Below, piece by piece: positions 55,592 to 64,000 of a stretch of 64,000 nt of DNA. Position numbers and translations under genes: made by a program. The notes beneath the pieces were generated by a model that saw nothing but the letters and a program-made list of their open reading frames with translations, was not told the DNA's origin and ran no database searches. The stretch's first letter is position 1; each line of letters begins with the position of its first letter. This DNA is from Rubrivirga sp. SAORIC476 (GTDB taxonomy: Bacteria > Bacteroidota > Rhodothermia > Rhodothermales > Rubricoccaceae): the NCBI RefSeq assembly GCF_002283555.1, contig NZ_MVOI01000006.1:1-64000 (forward strand), read 5' to 3'.

Positions 55592-55656
55592 CCCCAAGAA
55601 GACCGACCGAGACACGCTGATTCGTCGCACTGCTCCTGGGTTGGTCGAACCCGAGC
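55572..55656 (+). promoter_or_regulatory. Transcription-attenuator-like RNA structure before leuB
   Basis: Arm 1 GCCTCCT (55572-55578) lies in the leader codons and pairs with arm 2 AGGAGGC (55582-55588). Arm 3 GCTCCTGGGTT (55632-55642) pairs with arm 4 AACCCGAGC (55648-55656), with CT bulged, 8 nt before the leuB ATG. Arm 2 can instead pair with GCTCCT of arm 3 (AGGAG/CTCCT), so stalling in the Leu/Ile codons would free arm 2 and block hairpin 3-4. This is the classical 1:2, 2:3, 3:4 layout. No T-tract follows arm 4, so it may act on translation or with a factor. No promoter box could be fixed upstream. Confidence 0.55.
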
Positions 55657-55663
55657 CCTCTTG

Positions 55664-56743
55664 ATGGACAGCGCCCCCCGAACGTACACGCTCGCCCTGC
55701 TTCCGGGCGACGGCATCGGCCCCGAGGTGACGGCCGAGGCCGCCCGCGTGCTCGACGCCGCGGCCGACGCCCACGGTTTCGCGATCCAGACCTCCGAGCA
55801 CGCCGTCGGGGGAGCCGGGCTGGACGCCGAGGACGACCCGCTGCCGCGCGCCACGCTGGACGCCTGTCTGGACGCGGACGCCGTCTTCCTGGGCGCCGTC
55901 GGCGGGCCGGACTGGGACGGGTACGCGGCGGACCTCCGCCCGGAGCGCGGGCTGCTGCGCCTCCGCGCCCGCCTCGGCGCCTTCGCCAACCTGCGGCCCG
56001 TCGCCGTCTCCGACGCGATGGCCGAGCGGTCGCCGCTGCGCCCGGAGCGCGTCGCCGGGACCGACCTGCTGATCGTCCGCGAGCTGACGGGCGGCATCTA
56101 CTTCGGCCACCCGCGCGAGCGGACGGCCGCGGAGGCCTACGACACGATGCGCTACTCGGTCGCCGAGGTCGAGCGGATCGCCCGCGTGGCCTTCGAGTGG
56201 GCCCAGAAGCGCAGCGGGCGCGTCACGTCCGTCGACAAGGCCAACGTGCTCGCATCGTCGGCCCTCTGGCGGGACGTGGTCTCGCGCATCGGCGCCGACG
56301 AGTACCCCGAGATCGCGCTGGAGCACCTCTACGTGGATCACGCTGCGATGGAGGTCGTCCGCGACCCGCGCCGGTTCGACGTGGTGCTGACCGGCAACCT
56401 GTTCGGTGACGTGCTGAGCGACCTCGCCGCGACGCTGCCCGGCACGCTGGGCTTGCTCCCGTCGGCCAGCCTCGGCGGGCGCGTGGGCCTGTTCGAGCCC
56501 GTCCACGGGAGCGCGCCCGACCTGGCGGGCCAGGGCGTCGCCAACCCGCTGGCCGCCATCCTGAGCGGCGCCATGCTGCTCGACGCGCTGGGCGAGGGCG
56601 CCGCCGCCGCGTCCGTCCGCCAGTCCGTCGACGCCCTCCTCACCGACGGCCCGCTCCCGGCCGACCTCGACGGGACCGCCTCCACCTCCGACGTCGGCGC
56701 CGCCGTGGCCGACGGAATCGCTTCGTTCACCCTCACCTCGTAG
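55664..56743 (+). CDS. leuB: 3-isopropylmalate dehydrogenase
   Basis: 359-residue NAD-dependent enzyme of leucine synthesis: oxidises and decarboxylates 3-isopropylmalate to 2-ketoisocaproate. Typical motifs are LLPGDGIGPEVTAEA, VFLGAVGGPDWDGY, RPERGLLRLRARLGAFANLR, RELTGGIYFG, SVDKANVLASSALWRDVV, VDHAAMEV, DVVLTGNLFGDVLSDLAATL and EPVHGSAPDLAGQGVANPLA. ATG at 55664 is used; the TTG just before it adds only one residue. It is the first structural gene of the superoperon, 72 bp after the leader-peptide stop, and ends 4 bp before leuA. Confidence 0.97.
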   Translation: MDSAPRTYTLALLPGDGIGPEVTAEAARVLDAAADAHGFAIQTSEHAVGGAGLDAEDDPLPRATLDACLDADAVFLGAVGGPDWDGYAADLRPERGLLRLRARLGAFANLRPVAVSDAMAERSPLRPERVAGTDLLIVRELTGGIYFGHPRERTAAEAYDTMRYSVAEVERIARVAFEWAQKRSGRVTSVDKANVLASSALWRDVVSRIGADEYPEIALEHLYVDHAAMEVVRDPRRFDVVLTGNLFGDVLSDLAATLPGTLGLLPSASLGGRVGLFEPVHGSAPDLAGQGVANPLAAILSGAMLLDALGEGAAAASVRQSVDALLTDGPLPADLDGTASTSDVGAAVADGIASFTLTS

Positions 56744-56747
56744 TCCG

Positions 56748-58355
<1,608 letters not shown>

Positions 58356-58356
58356 A

Positions 58357-58434
58357 GGGATGGAGGGATACGGGATGCGGCGTGCGCAGAACGCCCATTC
58401 CGAGCCCCGCATCCCTCTCTCCTCCCTCCATCCC
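58357..58434 (+). repeat. Nested inverted repeat between leuA and ilvD
   Basis: Outer arms GGGATGGAGGGA (58357-58368) and TCCCTCCATCCC (58423-58434) are perfect complements; inner arms GGGATGCGG (58372-58380) and CCGCATCCC (58407-58415) also match exactly. The motif CATCCC recurs outside the arm (CGCATCCCTCCC, 58435-58445). It looks like a REP/BIME-type element or an mRNA-stabilising hairpin inside the operon. Confidence 0.75.
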
Positions 58435-58445
58435 GCATCCCTCCC

Positions 58446-60179
58446 ATGAGAAGCGACACCGTCAAAGCCGGATTCGAGCGCGCGCCGCACCGGAGCCTCC
58501 TCCGGGCGACCGGCCAGATCGAGTCCGACGCGGACTTCGACAAGCCGTTCATCGGCGTCTGCAACTCGTACATCGACCTGATCCCGGGGCACGTCCACCT
58601 GCAGTCGTTCGGCAAGGTGGTCAAGCACGCCGTCCGCGCGGCGGGCGGGGTCCCGTTCGAGTTCAACACGATCGGCGTGGACGACGGGATCGCGATGGGT
58701 CACCTCGGGATGCGCTACTCGCTGCCCTCGCGCGAGCTCATCGCCGACTCGGTCGAGACGGTCGCCGAGGCGCACTGCCTGGACGGGCTCGTCTGCATCC
58801 CCAACTGCGACAAGATCGTGCCGGGCATGCTGATGGGCGCCCTGCGCATCAACATCCCGGTCGTGTTCGTGTCCGGCGGGCCGATGGCGGCGGGGCGGCT
58901 CCCCAACGGCGAGGCCATCGACCTGTCGACGGTGTTCGAGGGGGTCGGCCGTCACCAGACGGGCGAGATCGACGACGCGCAGCTGCTCCAGATCGAGTCG
59001 CTCGCGTGCCCGACCTGCGGCTCCTGCTCGGGCATGTTCACGGCCAACTCGATGAACTGCCTGGCCGAGGTGCTCGGGCTGGCGCTGCCCTACAACGGCT
59101 CGATCCTGGCCACCGACCCGCGCCGCCGCGAACTGGCGCGGACCGCCGCCCGCCGCGTCGTGGAGCTGGTCGGCGAGGGCCTCAAGCCCCGCGACATCGT
59201 GACCGCCGACGCCCTCGACGACGCCTTCGCGCTCGACATGGCGATGGGCGGCTCGACCAACACGGTGCTCCACCTGCTGGCGCTGGCCCGCGAGGCCGAG
59301 GTGCCGTACGATCTCCGCCGCATCGCCCAGGTCTCCGCGCGGACGCCCTACCTGTGCAAGGTGTCGCCGTCGGTGCCGGACGTCCACATGGAGGACGTCG
59401 AGGCCGCGGGCGGCGTCCCGGCGCTGCTCAAGGAACTCGACGCCGTCGGGCGCCTCCACCCTGACCGCCCGACGGTCGCCGGGCCGCTGCGCGACACCAT
59501 CGCGGCGGCCGAGAACAAGAACCCGGCGATCATCCGTCCGGCCGAGAAGGCGTTTCGCGCGACCGGCGGCCTGTCGGTGCTGTTCGGCAACCTGGCGCCC
59601 GAGGGCGCCATCGTCAAGAGCGGCGCGGTCAAAGAGGAGATGCTGACGTTCGAGGGCCCCGCGAGGATCTTCGAGTCGCAGGAGGAGGCCATCGACGGCA
59701 TCCTGGGCGGCGAGGTCCAGAAGGGCGAGGTGGTCGTGATCCGCACCGAGGGCCCGAAGGGCGGGCCGGGGATGCCGGAGATGCTCGGCCCCACCTCGGC
59801 GCTCGTGGGCATGGGGCTGGACGCGTCGGTGGCGATGATCACCGACGGGCGGTTCTCGGGCGCGACCCGCGGGCTCGCCATCGGCCATGCCTCGCCCGAG
59901 GCGGCGTCGGGTGGCCCCATCGGCGCCGTCGAGCCCGGCGACCGCATCCGCATCGACGTGCTGGCGGGCACGATGGACCTGCTCGTGGACGAGGCCGAGA
60001 TCGCGCGTCGCCTCGCGGCGAAGCCCGCCTTCGTGCCCAAGATCCGGTCCGGCTGGCTCGGCCGGTACGCCCACTTCGTGACCAGCGCCTCCGACGGCGC
60101 CATCCTCCGCCTCCCCGAGGCCGCCGTGCCCGCCTCGGGCGACGGCGCGACGGTGTCGGTCCAGCCCCTCGCCTCCTGA
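58446..60179 (+). CDS. ilvD: Dihydroxy-acid dehydratase
   Basis: 577-residue Fe-S lyase of isoleucine/valine synthesis: dehydrates 2,3-dihydroxy acids to 2-keto acids. Cluster-ligand cysteines are present in the expected motifs: Cys39 ([11 protein letters not shown]), Cys117/Cys121 ([12 protein letters not shown]) and Cys188/191/194 ([17 protein letters not shown]). Other landmarks are [25 protein letters not shown] and [20 protein letters not shown]. Length is at the longer end of the 550-620 range of the family. Start at 58446 ([20 protein letters not shown]) is supported by the family N-terminus. Sugar-acid dehydratases (Edd) share the fold, but operon context fixes the role. Confidence 0.97.
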   Translation: MRSDTVKAGFERAPHRSLLRATGQIESDADFDKPFIGVCNSYIDLIPGHVHLQSFGKVVKHAVRAAGGVPFEFNTIGVDDGIAMGHLGMRYSLPSRELIADSVETVAEAHCLDGLVCIPNCDKIVPGMLMGALRINIPVVFVSGGPMAAGRLPNGEAIDLSTVFEGVGRHQTGEIDDAQLLQIESLACPTCGSCSGMFTANSMNCLAEVLGLALPYNGSILATDPRRRELARTAARRVVELVGEGLKPRDIVTADALDDAFALDMAMGGSTNTVLHLLALAREAEVPYDLRRIAQVSARTPYLCKVSPSVPDVHMEDVEAAGGVPALLKELDAVGRLHPDRPTVAGPLRDTIAAAENKNPAIIRPAEKAFRATGGLSVLFGNLAPEGAIVKSGAVKEEMLTFEGPARIFESQEEAIDGILGGEVQKGEVVVIRTEGPKGGPGMPEMLGPTSALVGMGLDASVAMITDGRFSGATRGLAIGHASPEAASGGPIGAVEPGDRIRIDVLAGTMDLLVDEAEIARRLAAKPAFVPKIRSGWLGRYAHFVTSASDGAILRLPEAAVPASGDGATVSVQPLAS

Positions 60180-60252
60180 TGGTTCCGGCGGGCCGCCCAT
60201 CCGGCTGCCCGTCGCCGCTTCACCCTCCGCTGGCGTGCCTGCCAGCCTCCCC

Positions 60253-62046
60253 ATGTCCACCGCAACCCTACCCAAGCCGGCCCACCGCGCCACGCCGACG
60301 CCCGCCACGGCGCCCGCGGCCGAGGCGCCCGTCCTGACCGGCGCCGACATCTTCGTCAAGAGCCTCGAGGCCGAGGGCGTCGAGTTCGTGTTCGGCCACC
60401 CCGGCGGCGCCATCATCAAGATCTACGACGCGCTGGCCCGCATCCAGCCGTCGTTCGAGCACATCCTGGTCCGCCACGAGCAGGCCGGGGCGCACGCCGC
60501 GGAGGGCTACGCCAAGGCGACCGGCAAGGTCGGCACCGTCCTCGTGACCTCCGGGCCGGGCGCCACCAACACGGTCACCGGCATCGCCGACGCCATGCTG
60601 GACTCAGTCCCGATCGTCGTGTTCACCGGCCAGGTCTCGGTCCCCCTGATCGGCGGCGACGCCTTCCAGGAGGTCGACACGATGGGCGTGACGCGGTCGG
60701 TCACCAAGCACAGCTTCCAGGTGCGCTCGGCGGCCGACCTCGCGCCGACCATCAAGGCGGCCTACCACATTGCGCGGACGGGCCGCCCGGGTCCGGTCGT
60801 GGTGGACCTCCCCAAAGACATCCTCGTGGAGGAGGCGCCGTTCGAGTACCCCGAGTCGGTCCACCTGCGCGGATACGCCGTGCCGACGGCCGGCCTGCCG
60901 GAGAAGATCGAGCGCGCGGCAGGCATGATCCGCGGCGCCGAGCGCCCGTTGCTCTACGTCGGCGGCGGGACGATCTCGTCGAACGCGACCGAGGCGCTGA
61001 CCGACCTCGCGCGCCACACCCGCATCCCGGTCACGACGACGCTCCACGGCCTGGGCGCCTTCCCCGAGACCGACGAGCTTGCGCTCGGCATGCTGGGCAT
61101 GCACGGGACGTACTGGGCCAACATGGCCGTCCAGAACTGCGACCTGCTGATCGCCGTCGGCGCGCGCTTCGACGACCGCGTGACGGGCCAGCTCGAGGCG
61201 TGGGCCCCCCACGCCGAGGTGATCCACATCGAGATCGACCCGTCGTGCGTCTCGAAGAACGTCTACGCCGACTGCGCCATCCTGGGCGACGTGGGGACGG
61301 TGCTCGGCCAGATCGCGCCGCTGCTGGAGCCCAAGGACACGGCCTCCTGGCTCGCGACCATCGACGCGTGGCGCCAGCAGGCGGAGCCCGAGATGCGGAC
61401 GCCCCCGGGCGACCCGGACGGGCCGCTCGGCGCCGTCGAGGCGATCCGCAAGCTAGGCGCGAAGGCGGGCGACACGGGCGTGCTCACCACCGACGTCGGC
61501 CAGCACCAGATGTGGTCGGCCCAGCACTTCGGCTTCGGCCGCACGCGGAGCCACATCACGTCGGGCGGTCTCGGCACGATGGGCTTCGGCTTCCCGGCCG
61601 CCATCGGCGCGGCCTTCGGCCTGCGCGGCACCGACGCCGTCGTGGTCTCCATCAACGGCGACGGCGGCTTCCTGATGAACATGCAGGAGCTGGGCGTGGC
61701 GAGGGCGCACGGGCTGCCCATCAAGGTGGCCATCATCAACAACAGCCGCCTCGGGATGGTGCGCCAGTGGCAGGAGCTGTTCCACGCCGAGCGCTACAGC
61801 CACACCGACCTCTCGGACACCAACCCGGACTTCGTGGCGCTCGCCGAGGCCTTCGGGTGCGCGGCCTTCCGCGCGTCGACGCCCGCCGAGGCCGACGCGG
61901 CCATCGAGGCGGCCTGGGCCGTCACGGACCGCCCGGCGCTGATCGAGTTCGTCGTCCCCCACCAGGAGATGGTCTTCCCCATGGTCCCGGCCGGCGCGGC
62001 GACCGACAACATGATCCTGCGCCGGTGGCCCGGCGAGGACGCCTGA
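60253..62046 (+). CDS. ilvB: Acetolactate synthase, large (catalytic) subunit
   Basis: 597-residue thiamine-diphosphate/FAD enzyme that joins two pyruvates, or pyruvate and 2-ketobutyrate, for valine/leucine and isoleucine synthesis. Catalytic Glu is in VRHEQAGAHAAEGYAKATGK; other motifs are TSGPGATNTVTGIADAMLDS, GQVSVPLIGGDAFQEVDTMG and RTGRPGPVVVDLPKDI; the TPP motif is NGDGGFLMNMQELGVARAHG with NNSRLGMVRQWQ. The Ala/Pro-rich first 25 residues are an extension before the conserved ADIFVKSLEAEGVEFVFGHP. Start at 60253 is preferred to a GTG 18 bp upstream. Regulatory subunit encoded 5 bp downstream. Confidence 0.97.
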   Translation: MSTATLPKPAHRATPTPATAPAAEAPVLTGADIFVKSLEAEGVEFVFGHPGGAIIKIYDALARIQPSFEHILVRHEQAGAHAAEGYAKATGKVGTVLVTSGPGATNTVTGIADAMLDSVPIVVFTGQVSVPLIGGDAFQEVDTMGVTRSVTKHSFQVRSAADLAPTIKAAYHIARTGRPGPVVVDLPKDILVEEAPFEYPESVHLRGYAVPTAGLPEKIERAAGMIRGAERPLLYVGGGTISSNATEALTDLARHTRIPVTTTLHGLGAFPETDELALGMLGMHGTYWANMAVQNCDLLIAVGARFDDRVTGQLEAWAPHAEVIHIEIDPSCVSKNVYADCAILGDVGTVLGQIAPLLEPKDTASWLATIDAWRQQAEPEMRTPPGDPDGPLGAVEAIRKLGAKAGDTGVLTTDVGQHQMWSAQHFGFGRTRSHITSGGLGTMGFGFPAAIGAAFGLRGTDAVVVSINGDGGFLMNMQELGVARAHGLPIKVAIINNSRLGMVRQWQELFHAERYSHTDLSDTNPDFVALAEAFGCAAFRASTPAEADAAIEAAWAVTDRPALIEFVVPHQEMVFPMVPAGAATDNMILRRWPGEDA

Positions 62047-62051
62047 TCCCC

Positions 62052-62627
62052 ATGACCACGTTCACCCAGCAGCAGCTCCTGCGCAAGCGCGCCAACGGCG
62101 AGACCGTCCTCCACGACGCGCCCGAGGACCCGCAGACGCACGTCCTCTCGATCCTGATCGAGAACCATGCCGGCGCGCTCAACCGCGTCGTCAACCTGTT
62201 CTCGGCGCGCAACCTGAACCTCGACAGCGTCTCCGTCGGCACGACCGAGGACCCGACCACGTCGCGGCTGACCGTCGTCACGACGGGCACGCGGCGGCAG
62301 GTCCGCCAGGCGGTCCGCCTGGTGCGCCAGCTGCTCGACGTGCTGGCGCTCGACGAGTTCGTGCCTGGCGAGCCGGTCGTCGAGCGCGAGCTGTGCCTCG
62401 CCAAGCTGGCCGCGACAGCCGCCGAGCGCTCCGGCCTGCTGGAGCTCGTCCGCGGCCTGGGCGCCAGCGTCGTCCATGCCGACCGCGAGGCGGTGACGGT
62501 CGAGGTGACCGGCACGGCCTCCGAGGTCGACGCCTTCATCGAGGTCGTCAGCGAGCACGGCCTCCTCGAGGTCGCCCGCTCGGGTCGCCTCGTCCTCCAT
62601 CGACAGCGGCACCTGTCGCTCCCCTGA
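62052..62627 (+). CDS. ilvN: Acetolactate synthase, small regulatory subunit
   Basis: 191-residue subunit that binds valine and tunes the large subunit. An N-terminal extension of about 28 residues ([20 protein letters not shown]) precedes the ACT domain ([39 protein letters not shown]), followed by the C-terminal domain that activates IlvB ([31 protein letters not shown]). Length is close to E. coli IlvH plus the extension. It lies 5 bp after ilvB, so the two subunits should be made in step. Symbol ilvN is used for any small subunit; ilvH would be equally valid. Confidence 0.95.
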   Translation: MTTFTQQQLLRKRANGETVLHDAPEDPQTHVLSILIENHAGALNRVVNLFSARNLNLDSVSVGTTEDPTTSRLTVVTTGTRRQVRQAVRLVRQLLDVLALDEFVPGEPVVERELCLAKLAATAAERSGLLELVRGLGASVVHADREAVTVEVTGTASEVDAFIEVVSEHGLLEVARSGRLVLHRQRHLSLP

Positions 62628-62696
62628 CCGTCGCCGCCTCGGCCCCGAGACGGACCGACACGAGGGCGCGCCACCGGCGCCCCTGCGGGTGCCCTC
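62628..62696 (+). promoter_or_regulatory. Structured spacer between ilvN and ilvC
   Basis: Two hairpins in the 103-bp gap: CTCGG-CC-CCGAG (62638-62649), a palindrome-family member extended by CCGT/ACGG, and GAGGGC (62662-62667)/GCCCTC (62691-62696) enclosing GCGCC-ACC-GGCGC (62668-62680). They could reduce read-through into ilvC or stabilise the mRNA 3' end; no own ilvC promoter box of the TAnnTT type is visible (only TACCCCCG at 62713). Confidence 0.35.
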
Positions 62697-62730
62697 CCGT
62701 CCCCTGATCCTGTACCCCCGACTCTCTAAC

Positions 62731-63768
<1,038 letters not shown>

Positions 63769-63849
63769 CCTGACGACCGCCCTTTTGCGTGTCGCGTGTG
63801 CTTCCGCACGAGCGCCCGCCACGCAGCACGTACCACGCCACGAGGCCCC

Positions 63850-64000
63850 ATGACCATCACCGAAGCCATCCTCGCCCAGCACGCCGGGCGGGACCGCGTG
63901 AGCCCGGGCGAGACCGTCTGGATCGACGTCGACACCCTCATGACGCACGATGTCTGCGGGCCGCCGACCATCGAGATCTTCCAGCGCGAGTTCGGCCGCG
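63850..64000 (+). CDS. leuC: 3-isopropylmalate dehydratase large subunit, N-terminal part (cut by window)
   Basis: First 50 codons of an aconitase-family protein that runs past the window end. MTITEAILAQHAGRDRVSPG, then ETVWIDVDTLMTHDVCGPPT and IEIFQREFG, match the N-terminus of the shorter LeuC/homoaconitase type 2 enzymes (MTITEKILA.HAG...V.PG..V), in which the HDxxxP loop starts the substrate site. The place after ilvC in a leu/ilv operon supports LeuC; the small subunit leuD should follow outside. The 81-bp gap to ilvC holds only a weak hairpin (GCGTG...CACGC-type). Confidence 0.88.
   Translation, partial: MTITEAILAQHAGRDRVSPGETVWIDVDTLMTHDVCGPPTIEIFQREFGR

Noticed and set aside
55638-55652. 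GGGTT-GGTCG-AACCC resembling a tRNA T-arm
   Set aside because: No acceptor, anticodon or D-arm can be built around it; it fits better as the second hairpin of the leuB leader.

Overview
The window is a high-G+C (roughly 70 % by eye) bacterial chromosome segment with normal coding density and no rRNA, tRNA, CRISPR array or transposase that I can recognise. Several features point to the Rhodothermota/Bacteroidota side, most likely a marine Rhodothermales such as Rubrivirga or Rubricoccus. At least four secreted proteins end in a type IX secretion (T9SS type A) sorting domain. The rpmB-rpmG-DUF4295 gene trio is the Bacteroidota arrangement. Shine-Dalgarno sequences are absent, and promoters carry a TAnnTT box like the Bacteroidota -7 element. 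Lipoproteins and outer-membrane barrels are numerous, and there is a carotenoid hydroxylase (crtZ). The genus is an inference.

Layout. 1-6.8 kb: two secreted metallopeptidases (M36-like, cut by the window edge, and a metzincin) sharing a C-terminal module. 7.0-9.8 kb: aconitase, then a gap holding a candidate small RNA. 10.1-13.8 kb: LuxR-type response regulator and propeller-sensor histidine kinase. 13.9-15.2 kb: small membrane protein and the ribosomal trio. 15.4-24.9 kb: envelope genes (outer-membrane barrel, TPR lipoprotein, LolC/E permease, GWxTD protein, YndJ-like membrane protein, HtrA-type lipoprotein protease with a lipoprotein partner). 25.0-29.0 kb: a 1332-residue secreted metalloprotease. 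29.2-36.7 kb: lipoproteins, a Mg-chelatase-like AAA ATPase with a GNAT, a GGQ release-factor-like protein, crtZ, a repeat protein, an ECF sigma factor and a SnoaL-fused histidine kinase. 36.8-42.3 kb: secreted CotH-kinase protein and a class A penicillin-binding protein. 42.4-45.6 kb: ECF sigma factor plus Ser/Thr kinase. 45.7-52.5 kb: surface protein, barrel, large lipoprotein and membrane histidine kinase. 52.7-55.4 kb: transketolase and a coupled membrane protein. 55.5-64.0 kb: branched-chain amino-acid superoperon leuB-leuA-ilvD-ilvB-ilvN-ilvC-leuC.

The most interesting signal precedes leuB: a 38-codon leader peptide with 14 Leu/Val/Ile in its last 20 residues, overlapping one arm of a hairpin and followed by a second hairpin, arranged like a classical branched-chain amino-acid attenuator. 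Two genome-style signals recur across the window: a TAnnTT promoter box about 17-30 nt before start codons (once further), and GCCTCGG-CCGAGGC palindromes in intergenic gaps.
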